NCBI GenBank assembly: GCA_039105265.1
Contig: JAPFFF010000002.1
Location: 6,076,001 to 6,140,000 of the forward strand
Reading direction: 5' to 3'
DNA from: Tritrichomonas musculus
Lineage: Eukaryota > Parabasalia > Tritrichomonadida > Tritrichomonadidae
Length of the DNA: 64,000 bases
Each line of letters opens with the position of its first letter. Within the stretch, counting starts at the first letter, position 1. Made by a program: the position numbers and the translations under genes. Below are positions 32,799-42,065 of this stretch, one piece after another. Below the pieces are notes generated by a model. It worked only from the letters and a program-made list of their open reading frames with translations, was not told the origin of the DNA and made no database searches.

Positions 32799-34061
32799 GG
32801 GGGTGGAAAAAGTCTTTGCGTCTACCTTTTTTATGCTATTATTAGTTACTAAATAAAAAAACAAATATATAAATATGTTGATAATTAGATGAGCTTTTAA
32901 ATGTAATATTTGTGATAAAAAATTATTTATTGAAACACTTCAATCACTCATTTGAAAAAAAGACGTTAACACAAATACGTTAAGCATTTTTAATGGATAT
33001 AGAAATCAGATGTGTTATACATTTCCTCTGGTTGAAAGGAAACACAAATAAAGAAATATATGAATCTATAATAGAAGCATATGGTGAAAATTCTATTTCA
33101 CTCAGAACTGTTCAAGATCGGACAAAAAAGTGCAAACAAGGTGACTATTCAATTTTTAACTTACCGAGATCCGGAAGACCTCCAAAAGATGAACTCGTTC
33201 AGAAAATTAAAGATATACTTCAAGAAGATCCTTATCTCAGTACAAAAAAAATATCTAAAAAGGTTGGAGCTGATTCTAAAACCGTTAAGAAGATTTTAAC
33301 CATAAATCTTTCAATGAGTAAGGTCAATTTTAAATGGGTTCCATATCAACCTACTCCAGAAATAAAGGCAAAACGAGTTGAAATAGCTCAGAAATTATAT
33401 AATTTCCTTTCCAACTCAAATGAACGCAAGTTGAACAAAGTTTTGACTCAGGATGAATCATGGTTTTATCTCGTCAATCAAAGAAATTCCATGTGGCTTG
33501 AAAATGGAAGGCCTCGTCCGTTTAAAGTTAAGCAAACAATTGGAGCAAAAAAATTAATGGTGTCTTTTATTTGGGGTAGAACAGGTTTCAAAGGAATTAC
33601 AATGTTACCTATTGGACAAAAATTTAATAAAGCTTTCTTTTCTGAAAATGTACTAGGAGATTTGGCCAAATCAATAAACACAAAAGCATATTTTTTACAT
33701 TTAGATATCGCCAGACCACACTTAACACATGAAAAATACGATGAATTGGGCATCATTAGATTAGATCATCCGGCTTACTCGCCGGATCTGGCTCCATCAG
33801 ATTTTTTTCTGTTTGGATATTTAAAAAAACTGTTAGAAGGTCAAATATTTGACAATGAAAACGAACTTTTTGAAAAGATCAAAGAATTGTCATATGAAAT
33901 TCCAACAGATGTTCTCAAATCTGTGTATGATGAATGGATCAAAAGGCTTTTAATTGTAATTGAAAGAGAAGGTGATTATATATATTAAACAATATTTAAT
34001 TTAATGATATCTTATTTTTTATATATAAAAAAAAGCAGACGCAAGGACTTTTTCCACCCCC
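32799..34061 (+). mobile_element. Complete mariner transposon
   Basis: A 1263-bp element flanked by TA (32797-32798 and 34062-34063). The terminal inverted repeats start GGGGGTGGAAAAAGTC[TC]TTG and differ at only about two positions over 29 bases. It carries a single intact transposase. Size and structure fit mariner elements, which are known in trichomonads. Intact coding sequence and near-identical ends imply a young copy that may still move. Confidence 0.92.
32993..33988 (+). CDS. Mariner transposase
   Basis: A 331-residue protein. Residues about 1-50 form the first helix-turn-helix (LWLKGNTNKEIYESI), about 75-105 the second (DPYLSTKKISKKVGADSKTV), with the linker LPRSGRPPK. Catalytic region: TQDESWF (first Asp, about residue 153), YFLHLDIARPH (second Asp), HPAYSPDLAPSDFFLFGYLK (third Asp). 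The usual DNARPH motif reads DIARPH here. The stop precedes the right TIR by about 45 bases. It cuts and pastes the element at TA sites. No breaks. Confidence 0.92.
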   Translation: MDIEIRCVIHFLWLKGNTNKEIYESIIEAYGENSISLRTVQDRTKKCKQGDYSIFNLPRSGRPPKDELVQKIKDILQEDPYLSTKKISKKVGADSKTVKKILTINLSMSKVNFKWVPYQPTPEIKAKRVEIAQKLYNFLSNSNERKLNKVLTQDESWFYLVNQRNSMWLENGRPRPFKVKQTIGAKKLMVSFIWGRTGFKGITMLPIGQKFNKAFFSENVLGDLAKSINTKAYFLHLDIARPHLTHEKYDELGIIRLDHPAYSPDLAPSDFFLFGYLKKLLEGQIFDNENELFEKIKELSYEIPTDVLKSVYDEWIKRLLIVIEREGDYIY

Positions 34062-34063
34062 TA

Positions 34064-35452
34064 TAATTAATAAGCTAATGATAATAATGATAAATGCATC
34101 ATTTATCTTCAATTGATACATATTTCCTATATATTTGGTAGATATGAAGAAAATTTGAACTTTTACATGAATTTCAATAATCTTTCAAAATTGAGATTCA
34201 TTGATTTAACAATTTGAGTAATTTCTCTCAATAATTGAATGAGTTCTATGATGATATCGACCTGTTTTTTCTGATGTTTACTGGTTTATCCACTTACTTT
34301 ATTATTAAAAATTGTTAATATAAACTGTAGCCTTTACTTTTTTCTCATCACAAATTACTTAACGTAACTTTTTAACGTTTATATTCTTTAATCCCTATTT
34401 TGGTTGTTGTATTTGCATTTTTTTGGTAAAAATATCAAGTTTTCAAATTAAATTTTATTAAAAAAATCAATGAACAGATAAAATTAAAATTTTGAGGCAC
34501 TTAAGTTTATATTTTATATAATCGCTTTTTAGTATTGGTTTTATATGTTAAAATGAAATTAAAAGTTTATAAAACAATATTATAATAGTAAATAATCTAG
34601 AAATCTCGAGTAATGTGAATTGGTTGGCTCACAGAGTGATTATATGCTTTTTATAAAATGGTCAATCATTTCACCTTTACAAAAAATGATTTTTAAGGTT
34701 CTCCTTTCAAATTCAAAAGATTAAATTCAATGAGATTTCACAAATAAAATATACATAAATATTGTTTTTAAAAATGAATTAAAATATGAAATTTATATAG
34801 ATATATATTTCAAATGATTGAATAAAAACATTTTTATGAAATCTTATCGATTTTGTTTTTTTAAAGATAGAAATCATAGAATTAAAAAATTTTGAATGAA
34901 ATTTTGAATGAAATAAGATTTAATCGTTGAGGCCATATTTATTTTATTTTTCACCAAAACTTTTTCCGAAAAATGCTCTATTGAATTATTTATTCTATGA
35001 GTTAATTCAATATTGAATGATTTACATTTTTTTTTGGGAAGGAGAACCTTAAAAATTGCATTTTACTTTTACAAAAATGATTTTATAAAATAATTTAATT
35101 TCTAATTTATTTATTCACAAAAAATTATTTAGTATATTATCTTTTTTCAGAGATATGATTCTTTTATGTATTCAATATTTTCAATAAAAAATACATTGTA
35201 CAAACCTTGTATTTTTTCTATCGTTCTTTGTAGAACAAGGTTGGCACAAAAAGTGAAGTCTAATAAACTGGAAGTCAAAAGTCGGACTGTGAATTGAATA
35301 AATTTGAATAAAAAATTTTAAAAATAAAGAAAAAACTCAAAAATTTTAATTCAAAATTCACACTTTTACATTGAAAAATCGTCCGATTTTTGATCTGCTT
35401 CAAAAAGTGAAAAAATTAAAATATTTTTATTCAAAAAGTTAACAATTGTAAA
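34064..35452. other. AT-rich region between mariner and Maverick
   Basis: It contains the 352-bp TTAA MITE at 34697-35048; otherwise no gene is seen. Confidence 0.5.
34697..35048. mobile_element. 352-bp TTAA MITE
   Basis: Left end TTAA (34693-34696) then GGTTCTCCTTTC; right end GGGAAGGAGAACC then TTAA (35049-35052). The tips are inverted copies with one mismatch in the first 12 bases. The interior has no coding capacity. The tips differ from the GGGTAAAGTTGGC family, so this is a second TTAA-targeting family. Confidence 0.75.
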
Positions 35453-35517
35453 AGTAGTATACGTTAGGCTGTGCGCCCTTAACGGTCGCCCAGACCTAAC
35501 TGCGCCGATGATTTCAC
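35453..35517. repeat. Maverick left terminal inverted repeat
   Basis: Identical over 65 bases to the inverse of 60910-60974. It is far more G/C-rich than the surrounding sequence (for example GGCTGTGCGCCCTTAACGG). Confidence 0.95.
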
Positions 35518-35591
35518 CAAGGCCATTTATAAATTTTTTTTCTCTATTTTTATTTTTATTTTTATATTTTTTTCTTCATATCAAAAAACAA

Positions 35592-35891
35592 ATGTGGGGA
35601 AAAAGAAGGAACTATATGATCACATTCTGGACACATGAATACCCTAAAGAGCTGCCAGATAACTCCACTTATCTATGTACATGTGAGGATACTTGTGAGA
35701 ATGGCAGATATCATGGTCATGCATTCATTTATTTCAAAAATCCAGAAGATATGAAGTGTGTTAAGAGCTTATTTGGTCATAATGCTCATTTAGAAGTGCC
35801 TCGTAGAAACAGCTGGTGTATTCGATATATACTGAATAACAATACGAGAAAACATGACTTCCAAGAATTTGGTGAACGGCCATTAGATTAA
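35592..35891 (+). CDS. Maverick part: Rep-like HUH endonuclease domain
   Basis: The product from ATG 35592 is about 99 residues; the frame is open further upstream into the TIR, but TCAAAAAACAAATG supports this start. It resembles the nuclease domain of CRESS-DNA virus and plasmid Rep proteins. There is a motif 1-like YMITFWTHE, an HUH-type motif 2 GRYHGHAFIYFKN, a motif 3 tyrosine in WCIRYILNN, and the trailing EFGERP seen after motif 3 in Rep proteins. HUH Reps nick single-stranded DNA at origins and join to it through the tyrosine. Here it stands alone without a helicase domain, next to the left TIR. A Rep-like protein is not a standard Maverick part. The match is by motif reading only; it could be a divergent small DNA-binding protein. 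Confidence 0.55.
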   Translation: MWGKRRNYMITFWTHEYPKELPDNSTYLCTCEDTCENGRYHGHAFIYFKNPEDMKCVKSLFGHNAHLEVPRRNSWCIRYILNNNTRKHDFQEFGERPLD

Positions 35892-35908
35892 TTTTTTGTA
35901 TTTGAAAA

Positions 35909-36220
35909 ATGAGCTTTGTTCCATTAAAAGGCTTTATAAATGACTATGAGATTTTAAATAAATACCCTTTCACAATAAGAAATAAGAAGACACGTAAACC
36001 ATTGAAAGATTCAAAACATAATGAAGGTTATTTGACGGTTAATTTGAATGGTGTAAACTATTTAAAACACGTTATTATTGCCAAACAATTTTTGCCTAAC
36101 GATGATCCTGCTCACAAAAAAGAAGTCGATCATAAAAACCGTAATCGTAAAGATAACCGTCTATGTAATTTACGATGGGTAACACATTCTGAAAACAATT
36201 ATAATCGTAAAATGCCGTAA
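35909..36220 (+). CDS. Maverick part: HNH-family protein
   Basis: 103 residues. The C-terminal half has the HNH fold signature EVDHKNRNRKDNRLCNLRWV followed by THSENNYNRK, typical of HNH_3 homing-type endonucleases. The N-terminal half (YEILNKYPFTIRNKKTRKP) resembles the short DNA-binding module that often precedes it. It probably cleaves double-stranded DNA, perhaps as a selfish or recombination-promoting gene in the element. It is only 17 bp from the Rep-like gene and the same distance from the next gene. Confidence 0.8.
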   Translation: MSFVPLKGFINDYEILNKYPFTIRNKKTRKPLKDSKHNEGYLTVNLNGVNYLKHVIIAKQFLPNDDPAHKKEVDHKNRNRKDNRLCNLRWVTHSENNYNRKMP

Positions 36221-36236
36221 TTTATTTTTATTCAAA

Positions 36237-37700
36237 ATGTCAGATATAATAATTATTCAAGGTCAAATTCGTTTCAATCCACCTATAACAAATCAAAAAG
36301 TTGCAGATTTGAAAAGAGAACACAATTTTAAATATATAGATATCACAAATAATTATGTGACATGTTTAGTGCCCTATAATTGGATACCAGCAAAGGGGTT
36401 TAGGGATGAATTAGAAATATTTGCGAATAATATGAAGGGCAAATTATTTAGAGAACGTTTTAGTGGTGAAATTTTGGCCTATAAAGGATCGCCTAATGCT
36501 AAATCTGCTTGGCGTTATTTCATTAAATATGGGAAGGTGCAAAGTGACAATAATGCTGCCTTTAAGTTCATAAAATATTATAAGCCCAAACCAAAAAGAC
36601 ATGCAAAATGGGTGAAGCCAGAGCATGATGATGCATTACCGCCACCTCAAGAAGAGCCATCACAAAATAAAACAATCTTTCAGAAAAAGTCATCGTCTTC
36701 GGCCAAACCTATACTTAAAAAGTTGGCATCTTCATCGTCTTCTTCTCAAACATCTACATTATCATCAAGCGGTACATCAAGAGCGCCATCTCCTCCCCCA
36801 CCCCCACAAACATCCCCTCAATCATCAAAACAAACATCAAGGCACACATCAAGACCACCAACACCTCCAATGGATCTAGACCAATTTATTGATTATAATG
36901 CAATCACTGATAATAATTCACAATTAGAATCAAAAGAAGTATATCCATATCTAAAACTATTAGTAGAAAAAGGAAAAAAGGTGAAAAGAATAGGACATGT
37001 AGCCTTATTGCCTCCTGATTGGTTTTATTATCTATATGAGAATCCGAAACAAGAAGCAGTGGACTCTCTCTTTGAGTATCTTAGTAAAGCTCCACAGTTT
37101 AATAAGAAACCAATTGATTATTATGATTGCATTGTAATTCCTGCTGAACTAGAGGAACATTGGATATTAATAGTAATCGATAATGGCAATAAAGATATCG
37201 GTGTATATGATTCAAACATGAAAGCATACCCAGATATCGGTAAAATAATAAATAAATTCTTGAAATCACAAGGCATTAATCAGAAATATCCAATGAGATA
37301 TAATCGTGTTCCTAAACAAAATAATGATATTGATTGTGCTATATTAATGATGCAAAATGCAAGGATATTATTGCATGATGGTAAATGGCCTTATCCAATA
37401 GATGACGTACCTAATATTAGACAAAGAATTGCACGTGAATTAAAGAGCAAATCATTAGAAACAGCTGCCCTCCCACCTACACCACCCAGTTTTCAAAAAC
37501 ATTCTAACAACACAGAAAAACCGACTCTCCCCAAAAAAAAAATGAGTCAAGCTGAGAAGGAAAGAATCGAACAAGAGACTTATAATTATTTTATTAAAAA
37601 AGGTGCATATCATTTAGCTAAATCATATAAATACCCTTATTGGAATGTTCATGAAGATGTAGAATCTGGTGTACCAAAAGATAAATCAAAAAGAATGTAA
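36237..37700 (+). CDS. Maverick part: Ulp1/adenain-type cysteine protease
   Basis: 487 residues. Residues about 1-130 are an unassigned domain; about 160-215 is a Ser/Pro-rich linker; about 235-410 is a C48-type protease with the His in EEHWILIVIDN, an acidic residue in IGVYDSN and the Cys in KQNNDIDCAILMMQN. In this class the protease matures capsid proteins. The lysine-rich C-terminus (KKKMSQAEKERIEQETYNY) may be a nuclear signal. The start codon follows TTATTCAAA, the initiator form common in this element. Confidence 0.8.
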   Translation: MSDIIIIQGQIRFNPPITNQKVADLKREHNFKYIDITNNYVTCLVPYNWIPAKGFRDELEIFANNMKGKLFRERFSGEILAYKGSPNAKSAWRYFIKYGKVQSDNNAAFKFIKYYKPKPKRHAKWVKPEHDDALPPPQEEPSQNKTIFQKKSSSSAKPILKKLASSSSSSQTSTLSSSGTSRAPSPPPPPQTSPQSSKQTSRHTSRPPTPPMDLDQFIDYNAITDNNSQLESKEVYPYLKLLVEKGKKVKRIGHVALLPPDWFYYLYENPKQEAVDSLFEYLSKAPQFNKKPIDYYDCIVIPAELEEHWILIVIDNGNKDIGVYDSNMKAYPDIGKIINKFLKSQGINQKYPMRYNRVPKQNNDIDCAILMMQNARILLHDGKWPYPIDDVPNIRQRIARELKSKSLETAALPPTPPSFQKHSNNTEKPTLPKKKMSQAEKERIEQETYNYFIKKGAYHLAKSYKYPYWNVHEDVESGVPKDKSKRM

Positions 37701-37725
37701 ATTAAAAATTTTTCAATAAATAAAA

Positions 37726-38094
37726 ATGCCAGAATTAATTTTGCCAATTGAATGTTCACTTTATTTTAATAAAACATTGAAAAAGACAGAAATATCTGAA
37801 TTATCAGAAATTTGTAAATCAAAGTTTAAATTATCAAACAAAAAAATAATCTTTACTGATTGGGCAAAGAAATTTGATTGGGATGATTATGAGGACGTTA
37901 AAGAAATATTGAATTTAGTGGCCAAATATTGTTCAGTACATAAAATCACACTTTTTGGATCGATAATTGGTTATATAGGTGAAAGGAATGAAAATATGGT
38001 CAAATCAAAAGCCTATCAGATTCAATTGAAAAAGGGAGATATAATTCCAAAGGAAATAATTCTTCATGCTAGTAAACCAAGAAAGAATAAGTAA
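37726..38094 (+). CDS. Maverick part: unknown 122-residue protein
   Basis: No motif recognised. The sequence is basic at both ends (ASKPRKNK at the C-terminus) with a central hydrophobic stretch (HKITLFGSIIGYIGE). It lies between the protease and a structural candidate, so it may be a virion or assembly protein; that is position only. Confidence 0.6.
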   Translation: MPELILPIECSLYFNKTLKKTEISELSEICKSKFKLSNKKIIFTDWAKKFDWDDYEDVKEILNLVAKYCSVHKITLFGSIIGYIGERNENMVKSKAYQIQLKKGDIIPKEIILHASKPRKNK

Positions 38095-38114
38095 GATATT
38101 TATTTTTAGTCAAA

Positions 38115-39086
38115 ATGGAGTTACCGCCAAGAGTTAAAACACAACACCCTAATCGTGAAAATATTGTACATGATGCTAACGTTCCTGTCCCAATTGAGAC
38201 TGCTTTTTTCTTAGAGGACTCACAAAGAGATCCAAGCAAATTTAATCGTTTTTATTTCAATTTTCCTGGTGATTGGTCAACGTCAAACAAAGGCGAAACA
38301 ATTGTGGGTGTAAGGTCAATGTGGCTCGTTTCAAAAAGACGAAAACTTGAATTCACAATTAGAATTGCTAAATATGTAAAAAAGATGTTTCAATCTATTG
38401 TGGGGAATACGACAAATGAAAAAATAACCAATATGCAAACATCAGATGGTTATAAAAATAGTATTAAAATCAAAGAAATAAAAGTAATTGACTGGCTCTC
38501 AACAGAAAGAGATTTCAGAGGATTTTTTGAAGCAGTCCACAATTCATTGAAAAATTATATCTCATCTTTATGGAAGGATCCTTATGAAATATTTGAACAA
38601 TCTGATCTTGATGTTTTGAATAGAGATATACAAACTGACGGTTATTATGACGATAGAGGGTTTCATGAAAAAATATATTCTGAACGAAACAATAATTCTT
38701 TAGATCCATACGGTTGTGCTTTCAAATTGAAAGAAATAAACAAAGATTTTGAAGAAGTATTCAATATTGGTGACGAACCTACTCAAAATAAAAAGAATGT
38801 ATATTTTGATTTCTGGGATGACGTTCTAACTTTTGATAATATTTGGGATCGTCATTCATGTAAAGTTTATTCTTCACTTGGCGAACAATCATTACATAAT
38901 TATATCGGTAATTCACAAATTTATTATAATCCTATCAAATATTTTAAATTGAATTCTTCTGATCAACGGTTTTGGATTGAATTATATTCTGCCAGACAAT
39001 ACAATGCCCCCGTTAAATTACCCAATGGAGAAACTTTTGTCATGGAAATGCAGTTCTTGCCTTATAATAAGATGTTATACGTTTAA
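38115..39086 (+). CDS. Maverick part: unknown 323-residue protein, possible structural protein
   Basis: Starts after TAGTCAAA. It has no catalytic motif that I recognise. Beta-rich stretches (TIVGVRSMWLVSKRRKLEFT, FWIELYSARQYNAPVKLP) would fit a jelly-roll or other virion protein. The N-terminus PNRENIVHDANVPVP shares a VHDxxVP run with the neighbouring integrase (VVHDQKVPTPK), which may be a shared processing or targeting signal or chance. Confidence 0.55.
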   Translation: MELPPRVKTQHPNRENIVHDANVPVPIETAFFLEDSQRDPSKFNRFYFNFPGDWSTSNKGETIVGVRSMWLVSKRRKLEFTIRIAKYVKKMFQSIVGNTTNEKITNMQTSDGYKNSIKIKEIKVIDWLSTERDFRGFFEAVHNSLKNYISSLWKDPYEIFEQSDLDVLNRDIQTDGYYDDRGFHEKIYSERNNNSLDPYGCAFKLKEINKDFEEVFNIGDEPTQNKKNVYFDFWDDVLTFDNIWDRHSCKVYSSLGEQSLHNYIGNSQIYYNPIKYFKLNSSDQRFWIELYSARQYNAPVKLPNGETFVMEMQFLPYNKMLYV

Positions 39087-39097
39087 TTTATAAAAAA

Positions 39098-40240
39098 ATG
39101 ACATCACTTGCAGAATTATACAAGGAATATCCATACCGTGGTCCAGCTTTTGAAAAACATGCACTTGAAAAAGGTTATTCGAAAAAAGAGATAAGGAAAT
39201 TTCAATCAGAATCCGTTGTTCATGATCAAAAAGTGCCAACTCCTAAATATATACCAATCGTATCGTCTCATTCCGGAGGTTTTCAGATGGATACGTTTAT
39301 AAACGATAAAGGAGCTAACGGTTTGAATTATTTGATGCTTATCAATATAAATACCCGTAAAGCTTATGCATATCCGATGAGAGGGAAAGGGGCGTTACAG
39401 GTCAAATCAGCATTGAATAAATTCATCAAGGAAGAACCAAATTGCCATTCAATCGCTTCAGATCAAGATGCTGCTTATTTATCAGACGAAGTGACATCTT
39501 GGATGAAAAGTCATAAAATTATATATACGACTACAACGGATGATAATCACAATAATTTAGGAATAATAAACCGTTTTATGAGAACGATAAGAGATTTAGC
39601 GGTTAACAAAAATTTGTTAGATGCCGATATATGGAAAGATATATCAAAAGAAGGTGAATTAACACACAAACCTACAAGAAATATTTCACCAAAAGAAATG
39701 CAGTCATTAATGTCAGCATATAATGAATCATATCATACTAAAATAAAAACAGCCCCCAATAAAATGACAGCCAAAGACGAACAGAAATATATTTTGAAAA
39801 ATAAAACGCAAGCAAACCCTTATGATTTCAAAGAAGGTGATAAAGTACGTATCGTAGAAGAAAAAACGATTAAAAATAAAAAACGAAGAATGGTTAGCAA
39901 TCAAGCATATACCATTGATTCAAAATCTGGTAATTTATTCAAAATTGCCGCTAACGATAGATCTGTGAACGATTATCCTGGATACAAAATAGTTAAGGCG
40001 AAAGGATTTGTTCCTATGGCCAAAACATTGAAAAACGGCAAAAGAGGGAACATAGAGGAGATTTTAGGGTATAATAATGCAAATGACCAATACAAGGTCA
40101 AATGGGATGATGGAAGTCAAGGGTATACATATGCCAAAAGTATGAGAGAAGGAAATCCAACAATATTATCACGGTTAGAACGAATGTATTGGGTGAAAAC
40201 AGGTGAAAACATACCAGTTAAAATCAGAAAATACATTTAA
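39098..40240 (+). CDS. Maverick part: retrovirus-like (RVE) integrase with chromodomain
   Basis: 380 residues. The integrase core includes GGFQMDTFINDKG (about residue 60), IASDQDAAYLSDEV (about 120) and NNLGIINRFMRTIRD (about 152-166), as in the c-integrases of Mavericks. Residues about 315-360 (EEILGYNNANDQYKVKWDDG then YTYAKSM) read as a chromodomain, which would guide insertion to certain chromatin. It inserts the element's DNA and makes the 5-6 bp duplication. Confidence 0.88.
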   Translation: MTSLAELYKEYPYRGPAFEKHALEKGYSKKEIRKFQSESVVHDQKVPTPKYIPIVSSHSGGFQMDTFINDKGANGLNYLMLININTRKAYAYPMRGKGALQVKSALNKFIKEEPNCHSIASDQDAAYLSDEVTSWMKSHKIIYTTTTDDNHNNLGIINRFMRTIRDLAVNKNLLDADIWKDISKEGELTHKPTRNISPKEMQSLMSAYNESYHTKIKTAPNKMTAKDEQKYILKNKTQANPYDFKEGDKVRIVEEKTIKNKKRRMVSNQAYTIDSKSGNLFKIAANDRSVNDYPGYKIVKAKGFVPMAKTLKNGKRGNIEEILGYNNANDQYKVKWDDGSQGYTYAKSMREGNPTILSRLERMYWVKTGENIPVKIRKYI

Positions 40241-40254
40241 TTATTCTTAATCAA

Positions 40255-41112
40255 ATGAAAGGAAATATTATTCAAAAAGTTGAAGAATTAATCAATGAGA
40301 CACTCAGAAAAAGTATGAGAGAAATTGAGGGCGCTTTGATCAAACCATTATCAGAAAATTATCCGTTTTCATCAAATGGGATATACTTTTTGATTGGACG
40401 TCCTGGGGCTGGCAAAAGTTATTGGATTTGGCGCCATATTATGATTACTGAAAGATTATTTAAACATCCATATTATCATAAAATTTATTTCTGCTCAACG
40501 TCTGGTAAAATGGATAAAACCGCCGAAGTTTTGAATAAAAAGATTCAAACAAAAATAATTTATGTCTCAGAAAAACAATTGATGAGCGTTCTTCAGAAAC
40601 ATTTGAAAAGGAAAATAAAATATTATGCACTTGTCAAACATATCCTCTCAAAAATGAAAGAAACGTCTGATGAGATGAGGCGTTTAATTGAAAAGCATCA
40701 TTTAACTGACCTTCAAGATAAAATCATTTATATTGCCAGTAAGCTTTGTAAATATGGAACCGCCTCTTATCCATTCAATACTCTGATTATTCTTGATGAT
40801 TGTGCTGGTTCAGATTTATTGAAAAACGGTAATTCAGAATTTATTAAATTGTTGACAAAAACAAGACATTATAACATAACGTGCATAATGGCATTTCAAA
40901 CGATAAGATTTGTGCACATAAATGCTAAACGTATGGCAACCGATATTATCTGTTATAGCGGTTATTCAGAAGAAGATTTCACCTCTTTATTGCAGCAAAC
41001 AAATAACAACTTAAATACAAAGGCAACTGTGCAAGAATACTTGCAACATAGAGAACCGCATGACAAATTTATCATGAACATAACTGCAAACAAATACTAT
41101 TTTGAATCTTAA
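40255..41112 (+). CDS. Maverick part: genome-packaging ATPase (FtsK/HerA type)
   Basis: 285 residues. Walker A is IGRPGAGKSYW at about residues 45-55; Walker B is TLIILDDCAGSD at about 175; then LLTKTRHYNITCIMAFQT, the usual ATPase sensor region. This is the A32-like motor that pumps DNA into capsids. It starts after TTAATCAA. It lies between the integrase and the small virion-like proteins, a usual order. Confidence 0.88.
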   Translation: MKGNIIQKVEELINETLRKSMREIEGALIKPLSENYPFSSNGIYFLIGRPGAGKSYWIWRHIMITERLFKHPYYHKIYFCSTSGKMDKTAEVLNKKIQTKIIYVSEKQLMSVLQKHLKRKIKYYALVKHILSKMKETSDEMRRLIEKHHLTDLQDKIIYIASKLCKYGTASYPFNTLIILDDCAGSDLLKNGNSEFIKLLTKTRHYNITCIMAFQTIRFVHINAKRMATDIICYSGYSEEDFTSLLQQTNNNLNTKATVQEYLQHREPHDKFIMNITANKYYFES

Positions 41113-41131
41113 ACGTTTTATTGAATTTTAA

Positions 41132-41530
41132 ATGGGATTATTTAGAAAATGGGCGAGAAGAAGTATTGGCCTTGGAAGTCAATTATTAATGGGAGCAGCA
41201 AATTCAGCAACAGGAGGATTAGCAGGTAAATTAGCGGATAATGCAACAGGAATAATGAAAAATCAATCAGGATTAATAGGCAAAACAATGGGTAGTTTAG
41301 GCAAAGCATTTTTAAGCGATAATATGAGAAACAAAATCTCAAATGTAGCGGATGCAGCAATAAAATACATTCCAAAAGGCAACGTAAGAGAAGCATTAAC
41401 AAAAATCAATAATCATGCACAAGGAAGAGATGAAAACTATAAAATGCCAAAACCCGCTAAAACAGAATCGAGTAGTTCAAATAATTCACCAGCACCTATA
41501 AATCATGTACATTCATCAAATTATGAATAA
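41132..41530 (+). CDS. Maverick part: small Gly/Ala-rich protein, possible membrane-active virion protein
   Basis: 132 residues. The N-terminal half is rich in Gly, Ala, Leu and Asn (GSQLLMGAANSATGGLAGKL) and can form amphipathic helices; the C-terminal 30 residues are a Ser/Pro/His-rich tail. Size and composition resemble adenovirus pVI-like or similar cement proteins of Mavericks and virophages. I infer a virion role; there is no catalytic motif. Confidence 0.55.
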   Translation: MGLFRKWARRSIGLGSQLLMGAANSATGGLAGKLADNATGIMKNQSGLIGKTMGSLGKAFLSDNMRNKISNVADAAIKYIPKGNVREALTKINNHAQGRDENYKMPKPAKTESSSSNNSPAPINHVHSSNYE

Positions 41531-41559
41531 TAAGAAAAGTCAATTTTATTGAGTTTTAA

Positions 41560-42048
41560 ATGTCAAAACACTTAACAGGCTCAAAACGTTTAGCGGTTAT
41601 TCAAAGGTGGATAAATGGCCATGACGATCCAGATTGGGAGGTTTTGCCAACTCGAAAACAAGGAAAGTATATTGTTAAAAAGCGAGAAACACCAATAGAA
41701 GAAGAAAAAGAAGAGAAAACTCCAGAAAATGAAGAGAACGAAGTTTTTGAAGAGGAAGAAGAAAAACCCAAAATGCAAAAACAAAAGTCGAAAAAACTCA
41801 CAAAAAGTCAAGAAATCGATCCAACGATAAACCTTGAAATCTTAAATCAACTCAAATTACTGGGTGATGAAATCAAACGCAAAAGAGAAAAGAAAGAACA
41901 AAAACGATTAATTGAAGAAGTAATCTCAAAGAAAACTCCAGCACCAAAACAAGCACCTCCTCCTCCTCCTCCAATACAAGAAGAAGAATATTATGAACCA
42001 CCAATTCCAAGACAAAGACGAAACAGAATCTTTGATGATATATATTAA
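41560..42048 (+). CDS. Maverick part: charged protein with Pro-rich tail
   Basis: 162 residues. The N-terminus MSKHLTGSKRLAVIQRWING is followed by Glu-rich and Lys-rich blocks likely to be coiled coil, then KQAPPPPPPIQEEEYYEPP and a basic C-terminus PRQRRNRIFDDIY. Possibly a scaffold or minor virion protein because it directly precedes the capsid gene. Function unknown. Confidence 0.55.
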   Translation: MSKHLTGSKRLAVIQRWINGHDDPDWEVLPTRKQGKYIVKKRETPIEEEKEEKTPENEENEVFEEEEEKPKMQKQKSKKLTKSQEIDPTINLEILNQLKLLGDEIKRKREKKEQKRLIEEVISKKTPAPKQAPPPPPPIQEEEYYEPPIPRQRRNRIFDDIY

Positions 42049-42065
42049 CTTTTTTTATTCAAGAA

